64,000 bases of DNA from Nocardia rhizosphaerihabitans (GCF_014646295.1 NZ_BMNE01000006.1:248001-312000); one strand, 5' to 3'. Counted from the first letter of the stretch, positions 8,983 to 18,473 are shown. Notes: generated by a model from the sequence alone, not told the origin. Numbers and translations: made by a program.

Positions 8983-9152
8983 GACGACTCCATCGTCGGC
9001 CGATTGACCTGCACGGACGCACTGAGTTTACGGGAAGTGGGAAGGGTCGGGGAGGGGGCGCGGCAGACCCTGAGGTCGGCGGGCCTTCGCGGCGCCACGT
9101 CGGCTCGCGGCGTCCAGGATCGCGGCGGTCCCGCCGGAGCAGGCGACGGGGA

Positions 9153-11276
9153 TCAGGTCGGGGTTGCGAGTGCGAACGGCAGGACGGCGTCCGCGCCGCT
9201 GGTGCGCAGGGCGTGGGCGGCGACGGTCATGGTCCAGCCGGTGTCGGTGAGGGTGTCGACCAGCAGGATCGGGCCCTCGACACCGGTGAGGTCGGGCACC
9301 TCCCACGAGTCGAACAGGCCGGCCACCCGGTGGGCGGAGTTCGCCGCCGAGACCGGCGGCCGGTCCGGCCTGGTGTGCAGGATGCCCAGGTTGTCCAGCC
9401 GCCCGATCTGCGCGAGCCGGGCTGCCAGGCTCGCGGTGAGCTGGGGATAGCGGGGCGATTCCAGGGCCAGGACCGAGGTCGGGCGGGTGGCCCAGTTCCA
9501 GTCGCGCAGCACGGCGATGCACGCGTCGAAGACGGCGTCGGGCACCGGGGCGTCGGGGCCGTCGAGCAGGGCGCGCAGGCGCTGACCCCAGCCGAGGTCG
9601 GTGAGCCTGCCGAGGACGCGGCCGGTGTCGGCGCCCGCGGAGATCTTGCCGGACAACGGGATTCCCAGTTTCGCCATGCCCGTTGGCCACTGCTTGCGCG
9701 GCGCCAGGTCGAGGCCGGGGCGATCCAGCCTGGCCCGGGTGGCGGCGACGGCGGCCTCGTCGACGGTGGTGTCGGGACGGGTGCCGGTGCAGTTGTCGCA
9801 GCGCCCGCAGTCGGGGGTGGCGGCGTCGAGCGCGCCGAGACCGGGGTCGTCGAGCTGGCGGCGCAGGAATGTCATCCGGCAGGCCGTGGTCGCCTGGTAG
9901 TCGATCATCGCCTGCTGCTCGGTATCGCGGGCAGCGGCGAGGCGCTCGTAGCGCTCGGTGTCATAGGTCCACGGTTCGCCGGTGGACAGCCAGCCGCCAC
10001 GCACCCGGCGCACCGCACCGTCGACGTCGAGCACCTTCAGCACCATCTCCAGCCGCGACCGGTTCAGCTCGACGAGCGGTTCCAGCGCGATCGTCGACAT
10101 CGGCCGATCGGTGTCGAGGGCGGCCAGCACCGCGCGCACGATGTGCTCACGCGGGAACGCCACCGAGGCGAAGTAACTCCAGATCCGAGCGTCCTCCGCG
10201 CCGGGCAGCAACACCACCTCGGCCCGCTCGGTACCGCGACCGGCACGGCCGACCTGCTGGTAGTAGGCGATGGGGGACGACGGCGCGCCGACGTGCACCA
10301 CGAACCCGAGATCGGGCTTGTCGAAGCCCATACCCAGCGCCGAGGTCGCGATCAGCGCCTTGACCTCGTTGTTCAGCAGGGCGCCCTCGAGCACTTCGCG
10401 TTCGGCCGGGTCGGTCTGTCCGGTATAGGCGGCGACGGTGTGACCGTGCGAATTCAGCACATCGGCCAGATCGTGCGCGGCGGCCACCGTGAGGCAGTAG
10501 ATGATGCCCGACCCGGGCAGCCGGTCGAGCTGCCCGCCCAGCCAGGCGGTGCGCTGCACGGCATCGTCGAACCGCACCACCGACAGATGCAGCGACTCGC
10601 GGTCCAGCGTGCCGCGCAACACCAGCGTGTCGGTACCGATCTGTCCCGCCACATCGGTGACCACCCGGTCGTTGGCGGTCGCGGTGGTCGCCAGCACCGG
10701 AACATCGGAGCCGAGATCGGCGATCAGCGTTCGGATGCGGCGATAGTCGGGCCGGAAATCGTGCCCCCAGTCCGACACACAGTGCGCCTCATCGATCACC
10801 ACCAGCCCGGCGTCGGCGGCCAGCCGCGGCAGCACCTGATCGCGAAAGTCGGGGTTGTTCAACCGTTCCGGGCTCACCAGCAGCACGTCGACCTCGCCGT
10901 CGGCCACCCGCTGATGGATCTCGTCCCACTCGGTGACATTGCCCGAGTTGATCGTGTCCGCCACCACCCCGGCCCGCTCGGCGGCCGCCACCTGGTTGCG
11001 CATCAACGCCAGCAGCGGCGACACGATCACCGTCGGACCCCGCCCGGCACGACGCAGCAGCTTCGCCGCGATGAAGTACACCGCCGACTTACCCCAGCCG
11101 GTCCGCTGCACCACCAGCGCCCGCCTGCGCTGCACCACCAGCGCCTCGATCGCGGTCCACTGGTCCTCCCGCAACCGCGCCTCGGGGCCGGCCAGCTCCC
11201 GCAACAACTCCTCGGCGCGTTCGCGCAGGTCGGGAGCCGTCAGGTCGAGCACGTCGTTGCCGGTCGCTGAGGTCAT
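9153..11276 (-). CDS. recQ: RecQ-family DNA helicase with C-terminal phosphoribosyltransferase-like domain
   Basis: The protein has about 707 residues. The RecA-like helicase core carries Walker A TGWGKS (59-64), DEAH at 162-165, and SDWGHDFRPDYRRI, which is the RecQ aromatic-loop region. A RecQ zinc cluster follows (CRMTF ... CGRCDNC). The last 100 or so residues are not the usual HRDC domain: LLVDTLTDTGWTM followed by LRTSGADAVLPFALA resembles the PRPP-binding loop and hydrophobic strand of ComF-type phosphoribosyltransferases. RecQ helicases unwind 3'-tailed DNA in repair. ATG at 11276 is preferred; ATG at 11285 is also possible. The function of the tail is unknown. Confidence 0.85.
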   Translation of the reverse strand: MTSATGNDVLDLTAPDLRERAEELLRELAGPEARLREDQWTAIEALVVQRRRALVVQRTGWGKSAVYFIAAKLLRRAGRGPTVIVSPLLALMRNQVAAAERAGVVADTINSGNVTEWDEIHQRVADGEVDVLLVSPERLNNPDFRDQVLPRLAADAGLVVIDEAHCVSDWGHDFRPDYRRIRTLIADLGSDVPVLATTATANDRVVTDVAGQIGTDTLVLRGTLDRESLHLSVVRFDDAVQRTAWLGGQLDRLPGSGIIYCLTVAAAHDLADVLNSHGHTVAAYTGQTDPAEREVLEGALLNNEVKALIATSALGMGFDKPDLGFVVHVGAPSSPIAYYQQVGRAGRGTERAEVVLLPGAEDARIWSYFASVAFPREHIVRAVLAALDTDRPMSTIALEPLVELNRSRLEMVLKVLDVDGAVRRVRGGWLSTGEPWTYDTERYERLAAARDTEQQAMIDYQATTACRMTFLRRQLDDPGLGALDAATPDCGRCDNCTGTRPDTTVDEAAVAATRARLDRPGLDLAPRKQWPTGMAKLGIPLSGKISAGADTGRVLGRLTDLGWGQRLRALLDGPDAPVPDAVFDACIAVLRDWNWATRPTSVLALESPRYPQLTASLAARLAQIGRLDNLGILHTRPDRPPVSAANSAHRVAGLFDSWEVPDLTGVEGPILLVDTLTDTGWTMTVAAHALRTSGADAVLPFALATPT

Positions 11277-11547
11277 GGGCACCATGCTGCCCGACCCCAC
11301 CGACAGGTTTGATCACCGGTACAGACAGTCCCGGCTCTCCGTGATTCAGGCCAGAGCTGGGGGTGGCGGAGGCAGGCGGCCGCCGGTGGGGTGGTGGCTT
11401 GGTAAGCCCGTGCCCGGGGATTAACCCATGTCCTTGCGAGACCTGTCGGCAGCATGGGCGGTGCGGCATGGGATAAGGCATTCGTTCTGCGAAATGCCGG
11501 GTAGGGGAGGACAATAGGGCGAGTTACCGGATTGCCGGAGGGGCTCC

Positions 11548-12030
11548 ATGGCGAACAGATTTGATCCGCCTGCTGGATGGACGCCGCCCGGGTCGCAGTT
11601 CCGGACGAATTCGGGAGCGTCTCGCACGGTGGCAGGTGCTTTTCTCGCGTTGGTTGTGACACCCGTCGGTATGGCGTTGGCCGCGCATGGTGCGCTGGAC
11701 ACCAGTCGCTGGGTGATCCTCGGTGACGCCGCCGATCGGATCGGCTCGACTCTGCAGATCATCGCGGGTGCGCTGCTGTTGTTGCTGGTCAGCGCGCTCG
11801 CGGGGTTCACGCCGATCGCGACGGTCCTGGCCGGGCTGGTCTGGGGTGTGCTGCCTGGACTGATCTACTTCGTATCGCCGGAGAGCACCTGGCGGCTGGT
11901 GGGGGATCTGCCGCTGATGACCGATGAGCTGCACATCGCGCTCAATGCGTGGATCACCAGCGGCTTCACCTTCGTCCTCGGGCTGTTGCTCGTCGGCGCG
12001 GGGGTGGCGGGCACCCTGCGCCGACGATGA
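11548..12030 (+). CDS. Four-helix membrane protein of unknown function
   Basis: The product (160 residues) starts with a soluble Pro-rich segment (MANRFDPPAGW) and then has four hydrophobic helices, at about 28-47, 58-80, 83-103 and 132-156. There is no signal peptidase site and no recognisable catalytic motif. A GGAGG ribosome binding site precedes the ATG. The gene ends one base before the end of the convergent rtcB gene, leaving no room for a conventional terminator. It resembles small integral membrane proteins conserved in Nocardia and relatives; the function is unknown. Confidence 0.75.
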   Translation: MANRFDPPAGWTPPGSQFRTNSGASRTVAGAFLALVVTPVGMALAAHGALDTSRWVILGDAADRIGSTLQIIAGALLLLLVSALAGFTPIATVLAGLVWGVLPGLIYFVSPESTWRLVGDLPLMTDELHIALNAWITSGFTFVLGLLLVGAGVAGTLRRR

Positions 12031-12031
12031 C

Positions 12032-13243
12032 TCAACCCTTCACACAGAGGACCTGACGCAGCGTCGCCACCACGTCGACCAGGTCGGCCTGGGCCGCGAT
12101 CACCTCGTCGATGTCCTTGTACGCGGCCGGGATCTCGTCGACCACGCCCGCGTCCTTGCGCGACTCAACGCCCTCGGTCTGGGCGACCAGATCCGCGACG
12201 GTGAACTGCTTCTTGGCCGCGGTCCGGCTCAACCGCCGCCCCGCGCCGTGCGACGCCGACTGGAACGAAGCCGGATTCCCCTTGCCGCGCACCACATACG
12301 ACCGCGTCCCCATCGATCCGGGAATCAACGCGAGATCACCCACGCCCGCCCGCACCGCGCCCTTCCGCGTCACCAGCATCGGCATGCCGTCGATGATCTC
12401 CTCCGACACATAGTTGTGGTGGCAGGAAATCGGCTCGTCGAAACGCACGTCGCGGCCTGCGAATTCGTCGCGCACCGCCCGGCACACCAGCGACAGCATC
12501 ACCGCGCGATTACGCGCGGCGTATTCCTGCGCCCAGGTGAGGTCACGCCGGTAGGCGTCCATTTCCGGTGTTCCCGAAAGGAATACGGCCAGATCGCGAT
12601 CGGGCAGCGACTGGTTGTGCGGCAACGCCCGCGCCACCGCCATATGCCGCTCCGCCAGCTCCTTGCCGATATTGCGCGACCCGGAGTGCAGCAGAATCCA
12701 CACCGCGTCTTCCTGGTCGAGGCAGACCTCGATGAAGTGATTGCCCGACCCAAGCGACCCGATCTGCTTGTGCGCCTTGGACTCCAACGACGACACACCC
12801 GGATGCAGGTCGCGGAACCCACGCCAGAACCGGTCCCAGCCCTTCGTCCGGGCCGACTGCCCGTGCGAACCGGCATGCAGCGCACCGACGTTCACCGCCT
12901 CCTTGTGCGCGTTGAACCCCACGGGCACCGCCCGCTCGATCCTCGACCGCAGCGACCGCAGGTCGTCGGGCAGATCCGATGCAGTCAACCCGGTCTTGAC
13001 GCTCTCCATGCCACAGCCGATATCCACACCGACCGCGGCGGGCGCGACCGCGTCCCGCATCGCGATGACCGACCCCACCGTTGCCCCTTTACCCAGGTGC
13101 ACATCGGGCATCACGCGCAATCCATACACCCATTTCAGTTCCGCGATATTGCGGAGCTGACGCAGCGCGGACTGCTCGATCTCGTGCTCGTTGGCCCACA
13201 TGAGCGTCTGCGCTCGGGTGCCGCGCAGCTCGACGGGAAACAT
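12032..13243 (-). CDS. rtcB: RNA-splicing ligase, RtcB family
   Basis: The product has 403 residues. RtcB enzymes join 2',3'-cyclic phosphate or 3'-phosphate RNA ends to 5'-OH ends with GTP and Mn2+, in tRNA repair and RNA healing. The signature metal-binding block is present: DVHLGKG near 47-53 and GVDIGCG with Cys78. Further on come HSGSRNIG, HNYV and GSMGT, which bind metal and guanylate. The ATG is chosen because GGAAAGGA precedes it; a longer frame lacks support. No archease or rtcA gene is adjacent, so it acts as a single gene here. Confidence 0.9.
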   Translation of the reverse strand: MFPVELRGTRAQTLMWANEHEIEQSALRQLRNIAELKWVYGLRVMPDVHLGKGATVGSVIAMRDAVAPAAVGVDIGCGMESVKTGLTASDLPDDLRSLRSRIERAVPVGFNAHKEAVNVGALHAGSHGQSARTKGWDRFWRGFRDLHPGVSSLESKAHKQIGSLGSGNHFIEVCLDQEDAVWILLHSGSRNIGKELAERHMAVARALPHNQSLPDRDLAVFLSGTPEMDAYRRDLTWAQEYAARNRAVMLSLVCRAVRDEFAGRDVRFDEPISCHHNYVSEEIIDGMPMLVTRKGAVRAGVGDLALIPGSMGTRSYVVRGKGNPASFQSASHGAGRRLSRTAAKKQFTVADLVAQTEGVESRKDAGVVDEIPAAYKDIDEVIAAQADLVDVVATLRQVLCVKG

Positions 13244-13383
13244 GGTCGGTCCTTTCCTTTTTGTACTACCAACGGTAGGACCGTGAACCGTGCCGCGCAC
13301 GTGAATTTTGCCGGGTCGCGTCGGGCATCGGACGGCGTGCACCGCGCGGCAGGGGAGCTACGCGAACCGCAGGACCGAACCGA

Positions 13384-14256
13384 TCAGTCCGCGGCGAGCG
13401 CGAGCTCGATCCGGGCGCGGCCGGGGATCGATGAGCTGGCGCCGAGACGGGTGGTCGCCACCGCACCGGCGGCATTGGCCCAGGTCACCGCGGCGTGCGG
13501 CCCGATTGCCCAGGTGGCGACGAGGGCGCCGGTGAAGGCGTCGCCCGCGCCGGTGGTGTCGACGACATCGACCGGGCGCCCGGCGACCGCGAACTCGGTG
13601 CCGTCGCCGGCTCGATACACCGCACCGTCGCCGCCGAGGGTTCGCACTACGTGCGGTACCTGGTTCAGTTCGGCCGAATACCGGTCGGACTCCAGGGAAT
13701 TCACGATGGCCAGGTCCACGTCGGCCCACAGAGCAGCGGGCAGCGGTTGCACGGGTGAGGGATTGAGCGCGACGATCGTGCCCGAGGCGCGGGCGTGCCG
13801 GGCGGCGGCGGCCACCGTGTCGAGCGGAATCTCCAACTGGCACAGCAGGATGTCGGCGGCCGCGATCGCCACGAGTTCGTCTTCGGTCAGGTCGGTCACC
13901 CGGCCGTTCGCGCCCGCGACGACGATGATGCTGTTCTCGCCGGACTCGTCGACGACGATCGTCGCCACGCCGCTGGGGCCCTCGACCGTGCGCAGCAGCG
14001 CGGTGTCGACACCGGCCTCGGCCAGTGTGGATCGCAGAGTGGTCCCGAACGCGTCGGCACCGATCGCGCCGAGGAATCGCACCCGTGCGCCGGAGCGGGC
14101 TGCCGCGATCGCCTGGTTCGCGCCCTTGCCGCCGGGGACGGTCGCGAAACCGGACCCGAGCACGGTCTCGCCCGGTGCGGGGCGGTGCGCCGTGGTGGTG
14201 ACCAGATCCATGTTGACGCTGCCCAGCACGACGACGGTGGATGCGGCGGAGTCCAT
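13384..14256 (-). CDS. rbsK: Ribokinase (PfkB family)
   Basis: The product (290 residues) begins with VVVLGSVNMDLV and PGGKGANQA, the PfkB N-terminal signature that binds the sugar, and has DTTGAGDAFTGAL near 240-252 with the catalytic Asp and anion hole. Ribokinase phosphorylates D-ribose with ATP for entry into the pentose phosphate pathway. No ribose transporter or repressor gene is adjacent, so the substrate could be another furanose. Read on its strand, TAGATT lies seven bases before the ATG and there is no ribosome binding site, which suggests a leaderless transcript. It is divergent from proA across 187 bp. Confidence 0.88.
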   Translation of the reverse strand: MDSAASTVVVLGSVNMDLVTTTAHRPAPGETVLGSGFATVPGGKGANQAIAAARSGARVRFLGAIGADAFGTTLRSTLAEAGVDTALLRTVEGPSGVATIVVDESGENSIIVVAGANGRVTDLTEDELVAIAAADILLCQLEIPLDTVAAAARHARASGTIVALNPSPVQPLPAALWADVDLAIVNSLESDRYSAELNQVPHVVRTLGGDGAVYRAGDGTEFAVAGRPVDVVDTTGAGDAFTGALVATWAIGPHAAVTWANAAGAVATTRLGASSSIPGRARIELALAAD

Positions 14257-14263
14257 GGCGGCA

Positions 14264-14269
14264 AATCTA
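14264..14269 (-). promoter_or_regulatory. -10 element of rbsK (leaderless)
   Basis: TAGATT on the - strand fits TANNNT and ends seven bases before the rbsK ATG, as in leaderless actinobacterial mRNAs. Confidence 0.45.
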
Positions 14270-14320
14270 GCGGCGACTGTACGGTCGGCGGCGATTTCGG
14301 GTGGCGAGCGCGGCGTGACC

Positions 14321-14360
14321 TGTGGACAAGTCCGGCGGCGGCGCGAAATCCTGTGGACAA
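14321..14360 (-). promoter_or_regulatory. Two TTGTCCACA (DnaA-box-like) 9-mers in the rbsK-proA spacer
   Basis: TGTGGACAA occurs at 14321-14329 and at 14352-14360, so two copies of TTGTCCACA lie on the - strand, 31 bp apart. This 9-mer is the actinobacterial DnaA-box consensus. The pair lies between the divergent rbsK and proA start sites. It could bind DnaA for titration or transcriptional control; no other origin feature is present. Confidence 0.45.
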
Positions 14361-14430
14361 CTCGGTCCCGCCGCCGGTCGGAGCCGTATTCCGGGGTCCG
14401 GGTGGCGGCGAGCGGGACAGCCGCACTGCG

Positions 14431-14436
14431 TACGCT
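14431..14436 (+). promoter_or_regulatory. -10 element of proA (leaderless)
   Basis: TACGCT fits TANNNT and ends seven bases before the proA ATG; no ribosome binding site is present. Confidence 0.45.
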
Positions 14437-14443
14437 GATACCC

Positions 14444-15709
14444 ATGACGGTAGAAGTGACCCCCGAGCTCGACATCCGCGCAGCGGTGCACGACGCCGCC
14501 CGCAGGGCTCGCGTCGCGTCCCGCGTGCTGGCTCAGCTGACCACGGCGCAGAAGAACGACGCACTGCACGCGGCGGCCGACGCGCTGCTCGGCGCCGCCG
14601 ATCGTGTCCTGGCGGCCAATGCCGCCGACATCGCGACCGCGCAGGCCGCAGGCACCGAGGAGAACCTGCTCGACCGCCTGCGGCTGACCAAGGAGCGCAT
14701 CGACGGCATCGCCTCGGGCCTGCGCCAGGTCGCCGGGCTGCCCGATCCGGTCGGCGGCGTCGTCCGCGGTTCCACGCTGCCCAACGGGCTCGAGATCCGC
14801 CAGACCCGCGTGCCGCTCGGCGTGGTCGGCATGGTCTACGAGGCCAGGCCAAACGTCACCGTCGACGCGTTCGGTCTCGCGCTCAAGTCGGGCAACGCGG
14901 CCCTGCTGCGCGGCTCCTCCTCGGCGGCGAACTCCAACGCCACCCTGGTCGAGGTGCTGCGCGAAGCCCTTGTCGCCCAGGGCATCCCGGCCGACGCGGT
15001 GCAGCTGCTGCCCAGCAACGACCGCTCCAGCGTCACCCACCTGATCCAGGCCCGCGGCCTCGTCGACGTGGTCATCCCGCGCGGCGGCGCAGGCCTGATC
15101 AACACGGTCGTGCGCGACGCCCAGGTGCCGACCATCGAGACCGGCACCGGCAACTGCCACGTCTACGTGCACGCCGCCGCCGACCTGGACATGGCCGAGG
15201 CCATCCTGCTCAACGCCAAGACCCGCCGCCCCAGCGTCTGCAACGCGGCCGAGACCGTGCTCATCGACGCGGCGGTCGCCGAGACCGCGCTGCCGCGCCT
15301 GAGCAAGGCGCTCGAGGACGCTGGCGTCACCATCCACGGCGACCTGCCCGGTCAGGTCCCGGCGACCGACGCCGACTGGGGTGAGGAGTACCTCACCATG
15401 GACATCGCGCTGAAGGTCGTCGACGGTCTCGACGCCGCCGTCGAGCACATCAACACCTGGGGCACCGGCCACACCGAGGCCATCGTCACCGCCGACCTGG
15501 CCGCCGCCAGGGAGTTCACCTCCCGCGTCGACGCGGCCGCGGTGATGGTGAACGCGTCCACCGCCTTCACCGACGGTGAGCAGTTCGGCTTCGGCGCCGA
15601 GATCGGTATCTCCACCCAGAAGCTGCACGCCCGCGGCCCGATGGCACTGCCCGAACTCACCTCCACCAAGTGGATCGTGTGGGGCGACGGCCAGACTCGG
15701 CCGGTGTGA
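14444..15709 (+). CDS. proA: Gamma-glutamyl phosphate reductase
   Basis: The 421-residue protein reduces gamma-glutamyl phosphate with NADPH to glutamate semialdehyde, the second step of proline biosynthesis. It belongs to the aldehyde dehydrogenase superfamily and has the ProA blocks VPLGVVGMVYEARPNVT, SGNAALLRG and VIPRGG. The catalytic Cys is residue 266 in RPSVCNAAE. The length is normal for the family. proB is not adjacent. The stop overlaps the most upstream possible start of the MoxR gene, so the proA-moxR-vwa genes form one transcription unit, the same order as in M. tuberculosis. Confidence 0.96.
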   Translation: MTVEVTPELDIRAAVHDAARRARVASRVLAQLTTAQKNDALHAAADALLGAADRVLAANAADIATAQAAGTEENLLDRLRLTKERIDGIASGLRQVAGLPDPVGGVVRGSTLPNGLEIRQTRVPLGVVGMVYEARPNVTVDAFGLALKSGNAALLRGSSSAANSNATLVEVLREALVAQGIPADAVQLLPSNDRSSVTHLIQARGLVDVVIPRGGAGLINTVVRDAQVPTIETGTGNCHVYVHAAADLDMAEAILLNAKTRRPSVCNAAETVLIDAAVAETALPRLSKALEDAGVTIHGDLPGQVPATDADWGEEYLTMDIALKVVDGLDAAVEHINTWGTGHTEAIVTADLAAAREFTSRVDAAAVMVNASTAFTDGEQFGFGAEIGISTQKLHARGPMALPELTSTKWIVWGDGQTRPV

Positions 15710-15711
15710 TC

Positions 15712-16584
15712 GTGACACTGGTACAAGAACCGATCTTCACTTCGGTCGACGACGTCATCTCCCGGCTGGCCGAGACCGGCTACCTGGCCGACAAGGCCAC
15801 GGCCACCTCGGTCTTCCTGGCCGACCGGCTGGGCAAGCCCCTGCTCATCGAAGGTCCCGCCGGTGTCGGCAAGACCGAGCTCTCGCGCGCGGTGGCCCAG
15901 GTCGCCGGGGCCGAGCTGGTCCGGCTGCAGTGCTACGAAGGCGTCGACGAGGCACGCGCACTCTACGAGTGGAACCACGCCAAGCAGATCCTGCGGATCC
16001 AGGCGTCGAGTGAGAACGATTGGGCCGAAACCAAAGCCGACGTCTTCACCGAGGAATTCCTGCTCTCGCGCCCGCTGCTCACCGCCATCCGGCGCAGCGA
16101 GCCGACGGTGCTGCTGATCGACGAGACCGACAAGGCCGATGTCGAGATCGAGGGCCTGCTGCTCGAGGTACTCAGCGATTTCGCGGTGACCGTCCCGGAA
16201 CTGGGCACCATCACCGCGACCCGCAAACCGTTCGTCGTGCTCACCTCGAACGCCACCCGTGAGCTGTCCGAGGCGCTCAAGCGCCGCTGTCTGTACCTGC
16301 ACCTGGACTTCCCCGACGAGGAGCTCGAGCGCCGCATCCTGGCCAGCCGGGTGCCGGAGCTGTCGGCGACGGTGGCCGAGCAGCTGGTGCGGATCGTGCA
16401 CGTCCTGCGCGGGATGCAGCTCAAGAAGCTGCCGTCGGTGGCCGAATCGATCGACTGGGGTCACACGCTGCTCGCGCTGGGAGCCGCGGATCTCGACGAC
16501 GCGACGGTGCGCGCCACGCTCGGCGTGGTGCTCAAGCATCGCAGCGACCACCAGCGCGCGCTGGCCGAGCTGAAGCTGGCCTGA
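15712..16584 (+). CDS. MoxR-type AAA+ ATPase
   Basis: The product (290 residues) is an AAA+ ATPase with Walker A GPAGVGKT (48-55), Walker B VLLIDE near 128-133, and sensor 1 VLTSNATRE. The ALYEWN block after Walker A is typical of the MoxR group that works with CoxE/VWA proteins as a chaperone for metal cofactor insertion or complex assembly. The partner VWA gene starts one base after this stop. The start is GTG at 15712 or GTG at 15706; the latter would overlap the proA stop. Confidence 0.88.
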   Translation: MTLVQEPIFTSVDDVISRLAETGYLADKATATSVFLADRLGKPLLIEGPAGVGKTELSRAVAQVAGAELVRLQCYEGVDEARALYEWNHAKQILRIQASSENDWAETKADVFTEEFLLSRPLLTAIRRSEPTVLLIDETDKADVEIEGLLLEVLSDFAVTVPELGTITATRKPFVVLTSNATRELSEALKRRCLYLHLDFPDEELERRILASRVPELSATVAEQLVRIVHVLRGMQLKKLPSVAESIDWGHTLLALGAADLDDATVRATLGVVLKHRSDHQRALAELKLA

Positions 16585-16585
16585 G

Positions 16586-17977
16586 ATGACCGCGTTTGGC
16601 CCGCACGGACTCGGCGGGCACGTCGCCGGGTTCGTCGCGGCGCTGCGGGCCCGCGGCGTGCCGGTCGGGCCCTCGGAAACCGTCGATGCGGGCCGGGTGC
16701 TCACCGTGCTGGACCTGCTCGATCGCGAGTCGGTGCGCGAGGGGCTGGCGTGCGCACTGCTGCGCCGTCCCACCCACCGGCGCACCTTCGACGGTCTGTT
16801 CGACCTGTGGTTCCCGGTCGCGGTGGGGGAGCGCAGCGCCGAGGCCGCCGACCTGCCGCGCACCCCGGACGGCCAGGTCGACCTGCCCGCCCTGCGGGAA
16901 CAACTGGCCGAACTGCTCACCGCCGAGGACAGCGGCGCCCAGTTGCAGTTGCTGGCCGGGCAGATCGTCGAACAGCTGGGCCAGTACCAGTCGGCGCGCG
17001 GACCATCGTTCTCGGCGTATCAGGCGTTGAAAGACCTTGCGCCACAAACCCTACTGTCCCGGGTGCTGGCGGGCTTGGCGCTGCCGCCGGATGCGAGCGA
17101 CCGCGATACCGAGGTCGCGCAGCGGATCGTCCGGGAACGAATCGCCGGCTTCCGGGCGAGTGTGGAAGCCGAGACCAACCGCCGGGTCGCCGAACAGATC
17201 GGGCGCGAACGCGTCGCCACCTACGGCGTCGCCCGCCAGGCCGAGGACGCCGACTTCCTGCGGGCTTCCGAGCGGGAACTGGTCGAATTGCGGCGCGGCA
17301 GCCAGCGGCTGGCCCGGATCCTCGCCTCCCGCCTCGCGGTGCGGCGCAAGAAGGCCCGCCGCGGCGAGATCGATCTGCGCAAAACTTTGCGGGCCTCGAT
17401 GTCCACCGGCGGCGTGCCGATCGACCTGGTGAACCGCAAGCCCCGGCCCGGCCGCCCGGAACTGGTTCTGCTGTGCGACATCTCGGGCTCGGTCGCCGGA
17501 TTCTCGAACTTCACCATGCTGCTCGTCAGCGCGCTGCGCGAGCAGTTCTCCCGGGTCAGGATCTTCGCCTTCGTCGACCGCACCGACGAAGTCACCACCT
17601 TCTTCGACCCGTACGCGGGCCTCGACAACGTGCTGACCAGGATCTTCACCGAGTCGCGGATCATCGACGCCGACGGGCACTCCGACTACGGCCAGGCGCT
17701 GACCACCTTCGCCGACAACTTCGGTGACGCGGTCACCAGCCGCAGTTCCCTGCTGGTGCTCGGCGACGGCCGCACCAACTACCGCAATCCGCAGCTGGAC
17801 ACCCTGCGGCAGCTGGTCGACACCGCCCGGCACGCGCACTGGCTCAATCCCGAACCGCGCAACCTGTGGGGTACCGGCGATTCGGCGGCCCGCGAGTACG
17901 GCGAGGTGATCGAGATGCACGAATGCCGGTCCGCCCGGCAGCTGACCGACGTGGTCTCCCGGTTGTTGCCCGTCTGA
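16586..17977 (+). CDS. VWA-domain protein, CoxE-like
   Basis: The 463-residue protein has a helical N-terminal region (LRARGVPVGPSETV, typical of CoxE-like proteins) and a C-terminal von Willebrand A domain from about residue 285. The MIDAS metal site is seen as LCDISGSV near 296-303, with later Thr and Asp residues. CoxE-like proteins cooperate with the adjacent MoxR ATPase to remodel or mature a client enzyme. The client is unknown here; in mycobacteria the same pair also sits beside proA. It is soluble, with no signal peptide. Confidence 0.86.
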   Translation: MTAFGPHGLGGHVAGFVAALRARGVPVGPSETVDAGRVLTVLDLLDRESVREGLACALLRRPTHRRTFDGLFDLWFPVAVGERSAEAADLPRTPDGQVDLPALREQLAELLTAEDSGAQLQLLAGQIVEQLGQYQSARGPSFSAYQALKDLAPQTLLSRVLAGLALPPDASDRDTEVAQRIVRERIAGFRASVEAETNRRVAEQIGRERVATYGVARQAEDADFLRASERELVELRRGSQRLARILASRLAVRRKKARRGEIDLRKTLRASMSTGGVPIDLVNRKPRPGRPELVLLCDISGSVAGFSNFTMLLVSALREQFSRVRIFAFVDRTDEVTTFFDPYAGLDNVLTRIFTESRIIDADGHSDYGQALTTFADNFGDAVTSRSSLLVLGDGRTNYRNPQLDTLRQLVDTARHAHWLNPEPRNLWGTGDSAAREYGEVIEMHECRSARQLTDVVSRLLPV

Positions 17978-17988
17978 AGGAGCTGGTG

Positions 17989-18330
17989 ATGAGCGAGGAT
18001 CTGCTGACCTACTGCCTGGCCAAACCCGGTGCCTGGCAAGACGAACCGTGGGAGGGCGACGTCGTCGTCAAGGTGGGCGACAAGATCTTCGCTTTCCTCG
18101 GGGAGGGCACGTCGATCGGGCTCAAATGCGGGCGCGACCGCGGCGAGGCCGACGAACTGGTCCACATCTACCCCGATGACGTCAGCGCTTCCGCCTATAT
18201 CGGGCGCTACGGCTGGAACAGCATCACCGTCGACGGCGCCGTCCCGCCCGACGAACTGCGCGAGCTGATCGACGCCTCCTACGACGCCATCGTCGCCAAG
18301 CTCCCGAAGTCCAAGCGCCCCAAGGTCTGA
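17989..18330 (+). CDS. MmcQ/YjbR family protein
   Basis: The product (113 residues) is a small soluble protein of the MmcQ/YjbR fold (double-wing DNA-binding-like domain). YCLAKPGAWQDEPW near the N-terminus, KVGDKIFAFLG in the middle, and the SYDAIVAKLPKSKRP end are typical of the family. The biochemical role of this family is not established; some members have been suggested to bind nucleic acid. The ATG is preceded by AAGGAG at a good distance. It follows the VWA gene by 11 bp and is probably part of the proA unit. Confidence 0.8.
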   Translation: MSEDLLTYCLAKPGAWQDEPWEGDVVVKVGDKIFAFLGEGTSIGLKCGRDRGEADELVHIYPDDVSASAYIGRYGWNSITVDGAVPPDELRELIDASYDAIVAKLPKSKRPKV

Positions 18331-18473
18331 CGGTTTCAGCGGACGTTAAGCCGCTTACATGGTCTGCCCACCAAGATCACCGCCATGCTGGCAGGGGCGT
18401 CGCGCGACGACGAGCGGTCCGACCGACGGGTCTCGGACAGGGTGACAGCGCGGCGGGCCCGAGCCGTCGCGCG

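Noticed and set aside
11924..14443. Long upstream extension of the proA frame
   Set aside because: It runs antisense through rtcB and rbsK; proA has a normal start and length at 14444.
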